Shown piece by piece: positions 32,320 to 42,321 of a stretch of DNA of 64,000 nt. A model generated the notes under the pieces. It was not told the origin of the DNA, made no database searches, and saw only the letters and a program-made list of their open reading frames with translations. Source of the DNA: Bubalus kerabau (Eukaryota > Chordata > Mammalia > Artiodactyla > Bovidae). Where the stretch lies: the NCBI RefSeq assembly GCF_029407905.1, contig NC_073643.1, positions 41,636,501-41,700,500 on the forward strand, in the 5' to 3' direction. The first letter of the stretch is position 1. Every line of letters begins with the position of its first letter. The translations under genes were made by a program, and so were the position numbers.

Positions 32320-32440
32320 ATTTTCTGATGGTTCAGTGGTTAGGAATTGGTGTTTTCACTGCCATGGTCCAAGTTCAATTTCTGATCAGGGGAACTAAGA
32401 TTCAGCAAGCTGTGTGTTGTGACCAAAAAAAAAGGTCAAT
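32320..32440 (+). mobile_element. CHR-type SINE, short
   Basis: Head attttctgatggttcagtgg, aggaattggtgttttcactg, caatttctgatcaggggaac and a ccaaaaaaaaa tail. Diverged, and older than the neighbouring Bov-tA by appearance. Confidence 0.8.
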
Positions 32441-32784
32441 ATTCTTTATATCATACCTGGCATAATTTATGATTCATCCATGAATTTGGGAAAAACTTTA
32501 AAAAAAATTTAGAGCACAACACTCCATGGCAAAGGGTAGAAAGAACAGAACAGTTGAGTAATTCCTTACTTTCAAATCATGTATTCAAGCACTGTTTGAG
32601 TTGCAAGATTGGAGTTATGGTCAATTGAATGCATAAGAGTAATTATAAAAATTGAATTATAAAAGTATCTATAAAATATCTAGATGTGATATTGCTATCT
32701 TTAAAATCAGTATTTACTCAACATCCTCCTCCTTTACCACTCAGGAAATGAATGGTGACTGATTAATATTTTTATTATTTCTAC
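32441..32784. other. No recognised feature
   Basis: AT-rich unassigned sequence. Confidence 0.35.
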
Positions 32785-32795
32785 ATCTTTATGTC

Positions 32796-32984
32796 CCTGG
32801 TGGCTCAGCTGGTAAATAATCCACCTGCAATGGGGAAGACCTCGGTTAAGTCCCTGGTTTGGGAAGATCCCCTGGAGAAGGAAATGGCTACCTACTCCAG
32901 TGTTCTGGCCTGGAGAATTACATGGATTGTATATTCCACGGGGTTGCAAAGAGTTAGACACAACTAAGCGACTTTCACTTTCAT
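32796..32984 (+). mobile_element. Bov-tA SINE with TSD
   Basis: Head cctggtggctcagctggtaa, body, and end gcgactttcactttca. TSD atctttatgtc at 32,785-32,795 and 32,985-32,995, perfect over 11 bp. Confidence 0.92.
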
Positions 32985-33107
32985 ATCTTTATGTCATCTT
33001 CAGGCTTAACCCTTTCTACATGGAAAGATTATTTATGTTAAAGATATTATAGAAGCATCATGACATATATTGATGAAGAATGTAATGTACATTCTATATA
33101 CAGTAAT

Positions 33108-33232
33108 ATTGGAGAAGGCAAGGCAACCCACTCCAGTGTTCTTGCCTGGACAATCCCAGGGACGGGGGAGCCTGGTGGGCTGCCGTCTACGGGGTCGCAC
33201 AGAGTCGGACACGACTGAAGCGACTTAGCAGC
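33108..33232 (+). mobile_element. Bov-A SINE monomer with perfect TSD
   Basis: One Bov-A unit (attggagaaggcaaggcaac to cgacttagcagc). TSD atatacagtaat at 33,096-33,107 and 33,233-33,244, 12 of 12. Confidence 0.93.
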
Positions 33233-33329
33233 ATATACAGTAATGTGGCATTCTGTATTAGGCAATTACATTATAGTTTCTATGGATGCTTGAAATGACC
33301 AGCTGGTTCTACTTTCTGGAGCAAGGAAA

Positions 33330-33572
33330 TGGTCTGTATAATAACAGTGTGTGTAAAATACCTCCCAAGATGAATAAATTATTTATATTGTGGGGAAAGA
33401 TTTCACTAGTCATCTGGGCCATGGAGATGAAGAAGAAGCTACCACAGTCAATGGGGGTCGGGTGGAAGAAGGTTCAAGAGGGAGTGGATATATGTATGCA
33501 CATTGCTGATTCACTTTGTTGTAACACCAGAAACTAACACAACATTGTAAAGCAATTATATTCCAATCAAAA
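33330..33572 (+). mobile_element. L1-BT 3' end, diverged
   Basis: gttcaagagggagtggatat, tgctgattcactttgttgta and acaacattgtaaagcaatta identify the ruminant L1 3'UTR. 5'-truncated. Confidence 0.75.
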
Positions 33573-34351
33573 ATACTATCTTATCTTTATTTGGTGATGT
33601 TATATCAACACAATTTCATTATTTTTTATAGCCTCAAATGAATGGTTTGTCCACTCAAACCAGTTTGTCCACTCTGATTCTGCTAGGATTATTTCTGTAC
33701 AAGCTAGACTGTAAGAAGATGTGAAACCAGCAAAGGACTGGATGTAAGACAATTCAGAAAACAGAAAAAAATAAAATTAAGGATCAGCCAAAGGGCTTTA
33801 TCTTACAGAACCTATATGGCCTATTTTTGTTCCATGGATTAAAAAAAAAAGCTTCAGTTCAATTCAGTTGCTCAGTCGTGTCCGACTCTTTGCAACCCCA
33901 TTAATTGCAGCACACCAGGCCTCCCTGTCCATCACCACCAACTCCCGGAGTTCATCCAAACTCACGTCCATCAAGTCGGTGATGCCATCTGGCCATCTCA
34001 TCCTCTATCGTCCCCTTCTCCTCCTGCCCCCAATCCCTCCCAGCATCAGAGTCTTTTCCAATGAGTCAACTCTTCGCATGAGGTGGCCAAAGTATTGGAG
34101 TTTCAGCTTTAGCATCAGTCCTTCCAAAAAACACCCAGGGCTGATCGCCTTTAGAATGGACTGGTTGGATCTCCTTGCAGTCCAAGGGATTCTCAAGAGT
34201 CTTTTCCAACACCACAGTTCAAAAGCATTAATTCTTTCGCTCAGCTTTCTTCACAGTCCAACTCTCACATCCATACATGACCACTGGAAAAACCATAGCC
34301 TTGACTAGACGGATCTTTGTTGGCAAAGTAATGTCTCTGCTTTTGAATATG

Positions 34352-36432
34352 CTATCTAGGTTGGTTGACTTTCCTTCCAAGGAGTAAGCGTCTTTTAATT
34401 TCATGGCTGCAGTCACCATCTGCAGTGATTTTGGAGCCCAGAAAAATAAAGTCTGACACCGTTTCCACTGTTTCCCCATCTATTTCCCATGAAGTGATGG
34501 GACCAGATGCCATGATCTTCGTTTTCTGAATGTTGAGCTTTAAGCCAACTTTTTCACTCTCCTCTTTCACCTTCATCAAGAGGCTTTTTAGTTCCCCTTC
34601 ACTTTCTGCCATAAGGGTGGTGTCATCTGCATATCTGAGGTTATTGATATTTCTCCCAGCAATCTTGATTCCAGCTTGTGCTTCTTCCAGCCCAGCGTTT
34701 CTCATGATGTACTCTGCATAGAAGTTAAATAAGCAGGGTGACAATATACAGCCTTGACATACTCCTTTTCCTATTTGGAACCAGTCTGTTTTTCCATGTC
34801 CAGGTCTAACTGTTGGTTCCTGACCTGCATATAGGTTTCTCAAGAGGCAGGTCAGGTGGTCTGGTATTCCCATCTCTTTCAGAATTTTCCACAGTTTATT
34901 GTGATCCACACAGTCAAAGGCTTTGGCATAGTCAATAAAGCAGAAATAGATGTTTTTCTGGAACTCTCTTGCTTTTTCCATGATCCAGCAGATGTTGGCA
35001 ATTTGATCTCTGGTTCCTCTGCCTTTTCGAAAACCAGCTTGAACATCTGGAAGTTCACGGTTCACATATTGCTGAAGTCTGGCTTGGAGAATTTTGAGCA
35101 TTACTTTACTAGTGTGTGAGATGTGCAATTGTGCGGTAGTTTGAGCATTCTTTGGCATTGCCTTTCTTTGGGATTGGAATGAAAACTGACCTTTTCCAGT
35201 CCTGTGGCCACTGCTGAGTTTTCCAAATTTGCTGGCATATTGAGTGCAGCACTTTCACAGCATCATCTTTCAGGATTTGAAATAGCTCAACTGGAATTCC
35301 ATCACCTCCACTAGCTTTGTTCGTAGTGATGCTTTCTAAGGCCCACTTGACTTCACATTCCAAGATGTCTGGCTCTAGGTGAGTGATCACACCATCGTGA
35401 TTATCTGGGTCGTGAAGATCTTTTTTGTACAGTTCTTCTGTGTATTCTTGCCACCTCTTCTTAATATCTTCTGCTTCTGTTAGGTCCATACCATTTCTGT
35501 CCTTTATCGAGCCCATCTTTTCATGAAATGTTCCCTTGGTATCTCTAATTTTCTTGAAGAGATCTCTAGTCTTTCCCATTCTGTTGTTTTCCTCTATTTC
35601 TTTGCACTGATCGCTGAGGAAGGCTTTCTTATCACTCCTTGCTATTCTTTGGAACTCTGCATTCAGATGTTTTTATCTTTCCTTTCTCCTTTGCTTTTTG
35701 CTTCTCTTCTTTTCACAGCTATTTTTAAGGCCTCCCCAAACAGCCATTTTTCTTTTTTGCATTTCTTTTCCATGGGGATGATCTTGATCCCTGTCTCCTG
35801 TACAATGTCACGAACCTCATTCCATAGTTCATCAGGCACTCTATCTATCAGATCTAGGCCCTTAAATCTATTTCTCACTTCCACTATATAATCATAAGGG
35901 ATTTGATTTAGGTCATACTTGAATGGTCTAGTGGTTTTCCCTACTTTCTTCAATTGAAGTCTGAATTTGGACATAAGGAGTTCATGATCTGAGCCAGAGT
36001 CAGCTCCCAGTCTTGTTTTTGCTGACTGTACAGAGCTTCTCCATCTTTGGCTGCAAAGAATATAATCAATCTGATTTTGGTGTTGACCATCTGGTGATGT
36101 CATGTGTAGTGTCTTCTCTTGTGTTGTTGGAAGAGGGTGTTTGCTATGACCAGTGCGTTCTCTTGGCAAAACTCTATTAGCCTTTGCCCTGTTTCATTCT
36201 GTATTCCAAGGCCAAATTTGCCCGTAACCCCAGGTGTTTCTTGACTTCCTACTTTTGCATTCCAGTCCCCTATAGTCAGGAGGGGCAGCTGTGAAGAGAT
36301 ACCCCTCCTCCAAGGTAAGGAGCAGTGGCTGCGCTTTTTTGGAGCAGTCCTGAAGAGATACCCCAGGTCCAAGGTAAGAGAAACCCAAGGAAGACAGTAG
36401 CTGTTGCAAGAGGAATCAGAGGGCAGACACAC
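34352..36432 (-). pseudogene. BovB endonuclease/RT ORF, broken
   Basis: Minus-strand frames at 36,100-36,432, 35,663-36,169, 35,109-35,579 and 34,352-35,158 overlap in different phases, so frameshifts break the ORF. In order, they give the rear half of the APE endonuclease (GDWNAKVG, DYILCSQRW, SDHELL), a linker (EAEDIKKRWQEYTEELY), RT fingers (SGGDGIPVELFQILK), palm motif A (FIDYAKAFD), QGCILSPCLFN and motif C (YADDTT). Both catalytic Asp motifs persist. The C-terminal continuation (DGDCSHEIKRRLLLG) shifts phase near 34,365. No function is expected. Confidence 0.9.
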
Positions 36433-37213
36433 AAACCATAATCACAGAAAACTAGTCAGTCTAATCACATGGACCACAGCCTTGTCTAACTCAATGAAAT
36501 TAAGCCATGCCGTGTGGGACCACCCAAGACGAGCAGGTCATGGTGGAGAGGTATGAGAGAATGTGGTCCACTGGAGAAGGGAATGGTAAACCACTTCAGT
36601 ATTCTTGCCTTGAGAACCCCATGAACAGTATGAAAAGGCAAAATGATAGGATACTGAAAGAGGAACTCCCCAGGTCAGTAGGTGCCCAATATGCCACTGG
36701 AAGTCAGTGGAGAAATAACTCCAGAAAGAATGAAGGGATGGAGCCAAAGCAAAAACAATACCCAGTTGTGGATGTGACTGGTGATAGAAACAAGGCCCGA
36801 AGCTGTAAAGAGCAATATTGCATAGGAACCTGGAATGTTAGGTCCATGAATCCAGGCAAATTGAAAGTGGTCAAACAGGAGATGGCAAGAGTGAACGTCA
36901 ATATTCTAGGAATCAGTGAACTAAAATGGACTGGAACGGGTGAATTTAACTCAGATGACCATTATATCTACTACTGTGGGCAGGAATCCCTTAGAAGAAA
37001 TTGAGTAGCTATCATGGTCAACAAAAGAGTCCGAAATGCAGTACTTGGATGCAATCTCAAAAATGACAGAATGATCTCTGTTCGTTTCCAAGGCAAACCA
37101 TTCAATATCACAGTAATCCAAGTCTATGCCCCAACCAGTAACGCTGAAGAAGCTGAAGTTGAACGGTTCTTTGAAGACCTACAAGACCTTTTAGAACTAA
37201 CACCCCCCACCCC
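36278..37213 (+). pseudogene. Inverted BovB 5'UTR and endonuclease N-terminus
   Basis: Plus-strand part of the twin-primed BovB. 36,278-36,500 is 5'UTR-like, with a repeated agagatacccc...ccaaggtaag module (about 36,295-36,322 and 36,351-36,378). The frame 36,507-37,004 ends in CIGTWNVRSMN, NILGISELKW and DDHYIYYCGQ; a stop interrupts it at about 37,003, and the endonuclease continues at 37,014-37,200 (ITVIQVYAPTSN). ISELKW contains the catalytic-type Glu of APE endonucleases. Confidence 0.9.
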
Positions 37214-37229
37214 AAAAAAAAAAACGCTT

Positions 37230-38690
37230 ATTGAGGTATAATTTACAAACCTTAACATTTCCTCATTTTAAGTGTATGATTCAATCATTTTCAGAAAATT
37301 TACAGCTATGTGATGATCACAAGGATCTAATTTTTGAACATTTTTATCACTCTCGAAAAAAATGCCTATTTGCCGTCACTTCTTATTTCCGTCCCCACCT
37401 TTTGGCAACTGTTAATCTATTTTGTGTCTACAGATTTGCCTTTTCTGAGTATTTCACATAAATTGAGTCATGTAATATGTGGTTTTCTATAATTTTCTTT
37501 TTTTTACTCAGCATGATTTTTTTTGATTCACCTCCATTGTAACACTTAATAATATGCACTTCATTTTTATAGTATTCCATTGTATGAATATGTCATATTT
37601 CATTTATACACTCACTGTTTTTTTTTAATTTCTTGGCTATTATGAATATTTGTGTGCAAGCCATTATGTGGATGTTAATTTTTTCAATTTTCTTGGTTCT
37701 GTTCAGTTCAGTCACTCAGTCATATCCAACTCTTTGTGACCCCATAAATCGCAGCATGCCAGGCCTCCCTGTCCATCACCAACTCCCAGAGTTCACTCAG
37801 ACTCATGTCCATCAAGTCAGTGATGCCATCCAGCCATCTCATCCTCTGTCGTCCCCTTCTCCTCCTGCCCTCAATCCCTCCCAGCATCAGAGTCTTTTCA
37901 CTGAGTCAACTCTTTGCATGAGGTGGCCAAAGTACTGGAGTTCCAGCTTTAGCATCATTCCTTCCAAAGAAATCCCAGGGCTGATCTCCTTTAGAATGGA
38001 CTGATTGGATCTCCTTGCAGTCCAAGGGACTCTCAAGAGTTTTCTCCAACACCACAGTTCAAAAGCATCAATTCTTCGGTGCTCAGCTTTCTTCACAGTC
38101 CAACTCTCACATCCATACATGACCACTGGAAAAACCATAGCCTTGACTAGATGGACCTTTGTTGACAAAGTAATGTCTCTGCTTTTCAATATGCTACCTA
38201 GGTTGGTCATAACTTTCCTTCCAAGGAGTAAGCGTCTTTTAATTTCATGGCTGCAGTCACCATCTGCAGTGATTTTGGAGCCCAAAAAAATAAAGTCTGA
38301 CACTGTTTCCACTGTTTCCCCATCTATTTCCCATGAAGTGATGGGACCAGATGCCATGATCTTCGTCTTCTGAATGTGGAGTTTAGCCAACTTTTTCACT
38401 CTCCACTTTCACTTTCATCAAGAGGCTTTTGAGTTCCTCTTCACTTTCTGCCATAAGGGTGGTGTCATCTGCATATCTGAGGTTATTGATATTTTCTGGA
38501 AATGACTATGCTGTGTCATATGTTAAATTATATTTAATATTTTAAGAAAGTTCTAAACTGTTTTGCTAAGAAGTTGCATCATTTTATCTTCTAACCAGTA
38601 ATGTATGAAGGTTTGCTTCTCTATATCCTGTCAACCCTTGTTATTGTTTTTTTTTCTTTGTGTTTTTTTTGATTATCAATATTCTTGTGT
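37230..38690 (-). mobile_element. L1 3' region antisense, interrupted by BovB
   Basis: ttattgaggtataatttaca at the left edge, then tttgccttttctgagtattt and attccattgtatgaatatgt, are antisense L1 3' blocks. The L1 resumes at about 38,494 (ggaaatgactatgctgtgtc, gtaatgtatgaaggtttgct). The BovB at 37,703-38,493 is the younger insertion. The large BovB ends exactly at the left edge. Confidence 0.75.
37703..38493 (-). mobile_element. BovB 3' fragment nested in L1
   Basis: From the tail (agttcagtcactcagtcata) to gaggttattgatat, i.e. just after the YADD region. One minus frame (37,887-38,399) reads through IMASGPITSWEID, SDFIFLGSKITADG, DITLSTKVHLVKAMV and FELWCWRKLLRVPW. Imperfect attttcttgg / attttctgg flanks suggest a TSD. 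Truncated and inactive. Confidence 0.92.
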
Positions 38691-38734
38691 GTGACATGGT
38701 ATCTCAAAGAACTTAATGGACAGTCAGTCTCATC

Positions 38735-38855
38735 CATGTATCATTCAGTCCCTCATCAGATAGTTGCTGAATATTTACTATGTACCAGCCAAGAATACAA
38801 AGAAGAAGAGAACACCACCTCTAAAACTGAGGAATTAATAGACTACTAGAAATAT
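38735..38855 (-). mobile_element. L2 antisense fragment
   Basis: atcattcagtccctcatcag and ttactatgtaccagccaaga are the antisense L2 3' end. Confidence 0.6.
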
Positions 38856-39435
38856 AAAACTACTAGATATGTTTCATAGCCTAATCTACTCATAAAGCTT
38901 TCTAGGTAATGCATATTCCTCCTTCCTTGCCCTCCTTGCCTGCAGGTTGGACTAGAGGTGAACATCTGACTCAAAGATGGCCACTCCATTGGCTGGCCAC
39001 CTATCTATGACTTCTAAGACATCACTAAAAACGTCAGATGATTTGGGCTGCTCAGATACCCTCTAGGAGAGGTTGTCATAGAAGATGGGCACTAGAGTAG
39101 CCAAATAATCTGGAATCTGAGGATATCACTGCTGGATATTGTCTAAGATGACTAGACAGAGGAAGCTAAGTGAGAGAAAGGTGAAGGCTCTGACTCTGAG
39201 ATGAAGAAATGAGAAAACTCCTATAGAGAAATCTTGGTTTTTCTGTTCTCCATGTTCTGATCTGCATATAACTTAGCTTTGTTTCTTCTTGGATCCTGTG
39301 AGATTTCTGCAGCATTACAGTGAACCTCCACCTCCCATTTTCACTTGAGCTATTTACTCAAAATTTTCTGCTGCTTATAAATGAAGAACTAGAAGGCAAC
39401 AGCTAAATTGCTAACTCATGATCCCTCTGTGAACA
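38856..39435. other. No recognised feature
   Basis: Unassigned sequence between L2 and a BovB fragment. No gene signal. Confidence 0.35.
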
Positions 39436-39443
39436 TTCTCACT

Positions 39444-39812
39444 TTTCAGCTCAATTCAGTTCAGTCTCTCAGTCATGTCCAACTTTTTGTGACCCATGGA
39501 CTGCAGCACGCCAGGCCTCCCTGTCCATCACCAACTCCCAGAGTTTACCCAAACTCATGTCCATTGAGTCGGTGATGCCATCCAGCCATCTCATCCTCTG
39601 TCGTCCCCTTCTCCCCCTGCCCCCAAATCTCTCCCAGCATCAGGGTCTTTTCCAATGAGTCAACTCTTCACATGAGGTGGCCAAAGTATTGGAGTTTCAG
39701 CTTCAGCATCAGTCCCTCCATTGAACACCCAGGACTGATCTCCTTTAGGATGGACTGGTTGGATCTCTTTGCAGTCCAAGGGGCTCTCAAGAGTCTTCTC
39801 CAACACCACACT
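39444..39812 (-). mobile_element. BovB 3' fragment
   Basis: Tail (ctcaattcagttcagtctct) to gtcttctccaacaccaca, antisense. ttctcact at 39,436-39,443 and 39,813-39,820 is a likely 8-bp TSD. Only the C-terminal coding end remains. Confidence 0.9.
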
Positions 39813-39820
39813 TTCTCACT

Positions 39821-40157
39821 CTTAGAGACTTGTAATCAGGCCTTTCCAATTGACCATGACTTATCACTTTTTTTCTTTCCATGGACACACAGTGTTTAAT
39901 TATGCATATTAGTAAACACAAACATTGAAATGTACAAAGCAAATCACTAGACCACCTCCTCCCCTTCCTCCTCTCAAATTTCATACTTCATTTTGTGAAG
40001 ACTAAAAAAATAAATATTCATATCCTTTGAATACTTCATAATCACTCATTTTTACAAATAGATGTAGACTGCTTACCTATTCCAGACACTGTCCATGGCA
40101 TTTGCAAAGATGAAATGAACAGGAGGGTCCTGTCCTTGGTGAACTTTCCCAGGTAGT
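39821..40157. other. No recognised feature
   Basis: Short single-copy-like stretch between two BovB copies. Confidence 0.35.
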
Positions 40158-40164
40158 ATAGCCT

Positions 40165-41661
40165 AGAGTCAAAGGCTTTGGCATAGTCAATAAAGCAGAA
40201 ATAGATGTTTTTATGGAACTCTTTTGCTTTTTCCATGATCCAGCGGATGTTGGCAATTTGATCTCTGGTTCCTCTGCCTTTTCGAAAACCAGCTTGAACA
40301 TCTGGAAGTTCATGGTTCACGTATTGCTGAAGCCTGGCTTGGAGAATTTTGAGCATTACTTTACTAGCATGTGAGATGAGTACAATCATGCGGTGGTTTG
40401 AGCATTCTTTGGCAATGCCTTTCTTTGGGATTGGAATGAAAACTGACCTTTTCCAGTCCTGTGGCCACTGCTGAGTTTTCCAAATTTGCTGGCATATTGA
40501 GTGCAGCACTTTCACAGCATCATCTTTCAGGATTTGAAATAGCTCAACTGGAATGCCATCACCTCTGCTAACTTTGTTCGTAGTGATGCTTTCTAAGGCC
40601 CACTTGACTTCACATTCCAGGATGTCTGGCTCTAGGTGAGTGATCACACCATTGTGATTATCTGGGTCGTGAAGATCTTTTTTGTATAGTTCTTCTGTGT
40701 ATTCTTGCCATCTCTTCTTAATATCTTCTGCTTCTGTTAGGAAAAGGAATATGTCAAGGCTGTATCTTGTCACCCTGCTTATTTAACTTATATGCAGAGT
40801 ACATCATGAGAAATGCTGGGCTGGAAGAAGTACAAGCTGGAATCAAGATTGCTGAGAGAAATATCAATAACCTCAGATATGCAGATGACACCACCCTCAT
40901 GGCAGAAACTGAAGAGGAACTCAAAAGCCTCTTGATGAAAGTGAAAGTGGAGAGTGAAAAAGTCGGCTTAAAGCGCAACATTCAGAAAATGAAGATCATG
41001 GCATCCGGTCCCATCACTTCATGGGAAATAGATAGGGAAACAGTGGAAACAGTGTCAGACTTTATTTTTTGGGGCTCCAAAATCACTGCAGATGGTGACT
41101 GCAGCCATGAAATTAAAAGACGCTTACTCCTTGGAAGGAAAGTTATGACCAACCTAGGTAGCATATTGAAAAGCAGAGACATTACTTTGCCAACAAAGGT
41201 CCATCTAGTCAAGGCTATGGTTTTTCCAGTGGTCATGTATGGATGTGAGAGTTGGACTTTGAAGAAAGCTGAGCACCGAAGAATTGATGCTTTTGAACTG
41301 TGGTGTTGGAGAAGACTCTTGAGAGCTCCTTGGACTGCAAAGACATCCAACCAGTCCATCCTAAAGGAGATCAGTCCTGGGTATTCATTGGAAGGACTGA
41401 TGCTAAAGCTGAAACTCCAATACTTTGGCCACCTCATGCGAAGAGTTGACTCATTGGAAAAGACTCTGATGCTGGGAGGGATTGGGGGCAGGAGGAGAAG
41501 GGGACGACAGAGGATGAGATGGCTGGATGCATCACCGACTTGATGGAGATGAGTTTGGGTGAACTCTGGGAGTTGGTGAAGGACAGGGAGGCCTGGTATG
41601 CTGTGGTTCATGAGGTCTCAAAGAGTCAGACACGGCTGAGCCACTGAACTGAACTGAACTG
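40165..41661 (+). mobile_element. BovB with inverted 5' segment (second case)
   Basis: 40,165-40,740 is BovB on the minus strand, from LTEAEDIKKRW at 40,740 leftward to FIDYAKAFD near 40,167. 40,741-41,661 is BovB on the plus strand, from just before the RT phrase NLYAEYIMRN to the (ctgaa)n tail. About 145 bp of RT between these points is missing. Flanking atagcct at 40,158-40,164 and 41,662-41,668 is a short candidate TSD. The layout is that of a twin-primed insertion on the plus strand, 5'-truncated and inactive. Confidence 0.9.
40767..41543 (+). pseudogene. BovB RT C-terminal half, open frame
   Basis: A 258-codon frame with CLFNLYAEYIMRN, YADDTTLMAE (motif C), NIQKMKIMASG, SDFIFWGSKITADG and VDSLEKTLMLGG. 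Motif A is on the inverted segment in the opposite orientation, so no complete RT can be translated. A one-base loss near 41,529 shifts the C-terminus. Confidence 0.88.
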
Positions 41662-41984
41662 ATAGCCTCAAATGACACAGTAAAAATAAGCAAAAATAAT
41701 TCACCTAAAGTAACAGAACAAAGGAGGTTAAATTAAAGTAATAAAATCTACAGAGTGGAGGCTCTGGAGAAAACTCCCAAAACAGAAAAAAATAGCTCCT
41801 CCAAGATTTTAGAGTGATTGGAAAGATGGTGGGGGGCAGGGGTGTAGTCCTATTTCCTAAATCTATCTCACTCTCCAGAAATTGACAGGAGTCCACAAAA
41901 GCTGAGGCTTCTCATAAACTCCGTAACCTAGACATGCAGGTACACCAGCACGTTTCCTTGCTTTTGCTTCACTCCTGACCAAAG

Positions 41985-42300
41985 CACTTTGAAAAGGACT
42001 CTGGGAAAGCCGCTGAACGTGACGTGATTAGCTACGTTATCTCCTGCGGAAGTGAAAGTCCCATGACCGGAAGTTAGGGAACAGCCGCTGTTTCCCAGGC
42101 AGTGCTTCTCCAATGAACACCTTCATGTGAGCTCCGCAAGTTAGACACTTTCAAGAGGAAACGAAAACTCAGGGATTCTAAGGTAGCTCTACGCTACCTC
42201 CAAGAGCGTCCAGCAGGAGAATGGGGAGCCCTGGACAGTCCCCACCTGGCACCCTCCAGACAGAGCTTTGAAGGAAAGGCTTGAAAGCTACACGGTATGT
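41985..42300 (+). promoter_or_regulatory. Candidate CpG-rich promoter or enhancer
   Basis: Within about 300 bp: tgacgtga (CRE-like, near 42,020), gcggaagtg and accggaagt (ETS cores, near 42,046 and 42,066), and gaggaaacgaaaact (IRF core AANNGAAA, near 42,156). A possible splice donor cacg/gtatgt lies at 42,291-42,300. These are motif observations; orientation and function are inferred, and no downstream exon was recognised. Confidence 0.35.
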
Positions 42301-42302
42301 GT

Positions 42303-42321
42303 GGGGGAGGGTGGGGAAGGG
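42303..42321 (+). other. G-quadruplex motif
   Basis: Four G-tracts of 5, 3, 4 and 3 with loops of 1-2 bases, directly downstream of the candidate donor. It fits the canonical G4 pattern. Confidence 0.6.

Larger units (their letters stand above)
33855..37213 (-). mobile_element. Near-full-length BovB with inverted 5' segment
   Basis: BovB is an RTE-clade LINE whose protein joins an APE-type endonuclease to a reverse transcriptase and integrates by target-primed reverse transcription. Reading leftward on the minus strand, 36,277-33,855 carries the second half of the endonuclease (GDWNAKVG, QIDYIL, GSDHELL), the reverse transcriptase (FIDYAKAFD, YADD) and the 3' tail. The segment 36,278-37,213 lies on the plus strand and holds the 5'UTR and the first half of the endonuclease (GTWNVRSMN, ISELKW). 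The halves join near the codons between ELT and IGDWN, so only about 30 bp seem lost. Flanks aaaaaaaaaagctt (33,841-33,854) and aaaaaaaaaaacgctt (37,214-37,229) form a TSD. Total about 3.36 kb. The inversion plus several frameshifts make it inactive. Confidence 0.93.

Noticed and set aside
34352..41543. Functional reverse-transcriptase system (retron, DRT or domesticated RT)
   Set aside because: The RT frames match BovB LINE order and end in BovB tails with TSDs; they are frameshifted or inverted and show no host-gene context.
33629..41679. Shared atagcctcaaatga at 33,629 and 41,662 as evidence of a large duplication
   Set aside because: The match is only about 14 bp and the flanks do not align, so chance is the simplest explanation.
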